From: Winogradskyella sp. PC-19
GTDB taxonomy: Bacteria > Bacteroidota > Bacteroidia > Flavobacteriales > Flavobacteriaceae
Direction: 5' to 3'
NCBI RefSeq assembly: GCF_002163855.1
Contig: NZ_CP019332.1
Coordinates: forward strand, 2,397,145 to 2,461,144
Length of the DNA stretch: 64,000 nucleotides
Shown: in pieces, positions 63,658 through 64,000 of the stretch
Layout: each line of letters begins with the position of its first letter
Numbering within the stretch: position 1 is the stretch's first letter
The notes under the pieces: generated by a model
Told to the model about the DNA's origin: nothing
The model's database searches: none
Seen by the model: only the letters and a program-made list of their open reading frames with translations
Program-made: the position numbers and the translations under genes

Positions 63658-63801
63658 TAATATAGGTTTCGGTTTTATAATTGTATTTATGTGTCTTCAT
63701 CCATAAAAATGATATTAACTTGTGAGTAAAAAAATAGTACTTTTCAAGTAGGATATAGTTATTGTATTAAATTGTTGTAAGCAAGCTAAAAAAGAACAGA
63801 A

Positions 63802-64000
63802 ATGTCTAAAATGTACAATTATATTGACCAAACAGGAATTCCATTTAAAAAGCTCGATTGCTTCTCAGTCAGAGTTCAAGAAAGAAACATTTTAAATAAG
63901 TTGAAAATTGAATCTGATGAAACAACAAATAAGATTATAAATAAGGGAGAATTAATCATTTCTACACATAACCACCCCAATATAAAAGCACCTGATTTTC
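63802..64000 (+). CDS. Unrecognised protein, cut by the window edge
   Basis: The first 66 codons of an open frame beginning MSKMYNYIDQTG, with no stop before the end of the window. No signal peptide or membrane helix is seen and no family is recognised; the visible part is hydrophilic (Lys/Asn/Glu-rich) with a T-H-N-H-P-N segment. It follows the T9SS terminator by about 140 bp and should have its own promoter. Confidence 0.6.
   Translation, partial: MSKMYNYIDQTGIPFKKLDCFSVRVQERNILNKLKIESDETTNKIINKGELIISTHNHPNIKAPDF

Overview
The window looks like chromosomal DNA from a marine-type Flavobacteriaceae bacterium (Bacteroidota); genus not determinable by eye. Evidence: AT-rich sequence, TAnnTTTG-type -7 promoter elements and no Shine-Dalgarno pattern, a type IX secretion sorting domain, a degradative-type HMG-CoA reductase next to a GYDIA-family GHMP kinase, the Bacteroidota-style dcw cluster (mraZ to ftsZ, then yqeY) and BF3164-like propeller lipoproteins.

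Layout. 1-2.9 kb: an accessory patch with an unrecognised protein carrying a PD-(D/E)XK-like nuclease motif, followed by a broken prokaryotic viperin (antiviral radical SAM enzyme) with an in-frame TGA and a damaged GGEP motif. 2.9-14.8 kb: an RND efflux operon (membrane fusion protein, permease, outer membrane factor) on the minus strand; a four-gene minus-strand cluster of two paralogous 75-aa four-cysteine secreted peptides, a propeller lipoprotein and a small CxxC lipoprotein; a divergent second RND permease; a relic of signal peptidase I; an orphan response regulator. 15.0-23.0 kb: tRNA-Phe, then a plus-strand envelope operon: coaX, outer membrane protein, TPR protein, lptC, a small membrane protein, a CBS/DUF21 protein and a PpiD-like foldase. 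23.0-39.3 kb: mevalonate-pathway genes, S9 peptidase, peptide transporter, thioredoxin-like protein, comEC, NlpC/P60 hydrolase, lpxB, surE, tail-specific protease, ABC permease, engB and an alpha/beta hydrolase. 39.5-55.6 kb: the complete division/cell-wall (dcw) cluster, preceded by three 10-bp-spaced MraZ-type boxes, then a YqeY/GatB-like gene and tRNA-Arg. 56.4-60.9 kb: a tight five-gene operon forming an apparent nitric-oxide-sensing phosphorelay (receiver-only regulator, H-NOX, PAS/GAF histidine kinase, Hpt protein, LytTR regulator). 61-63.6 kb: a large T9SS-exported protein. The right edge cuts an unrecognised gene.

How the parts work together. The most informative non-coding signal is a 21-bp-period direct repeat found twice, once upstream of the H-NOX operon and once upstream of the T9SS exoprotein. 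In both places it lies exactly 41 bp before the -7-like element and 72-75 bp before the start codon. This geometry suits a LytTR-type regulator and suggests that the phosphorelay controls both itself and the exported protein. The other leads are the decayed viperin, the cysteine-peptide/propeller cluster between two RND permeases, a terminator-shaped hairpin inside the start of lptC, and a murC 5' end that appears to have absorbed a palindromic repeat. No insertion sequence, CRISPR array, complete prophage or replication origin was seen.
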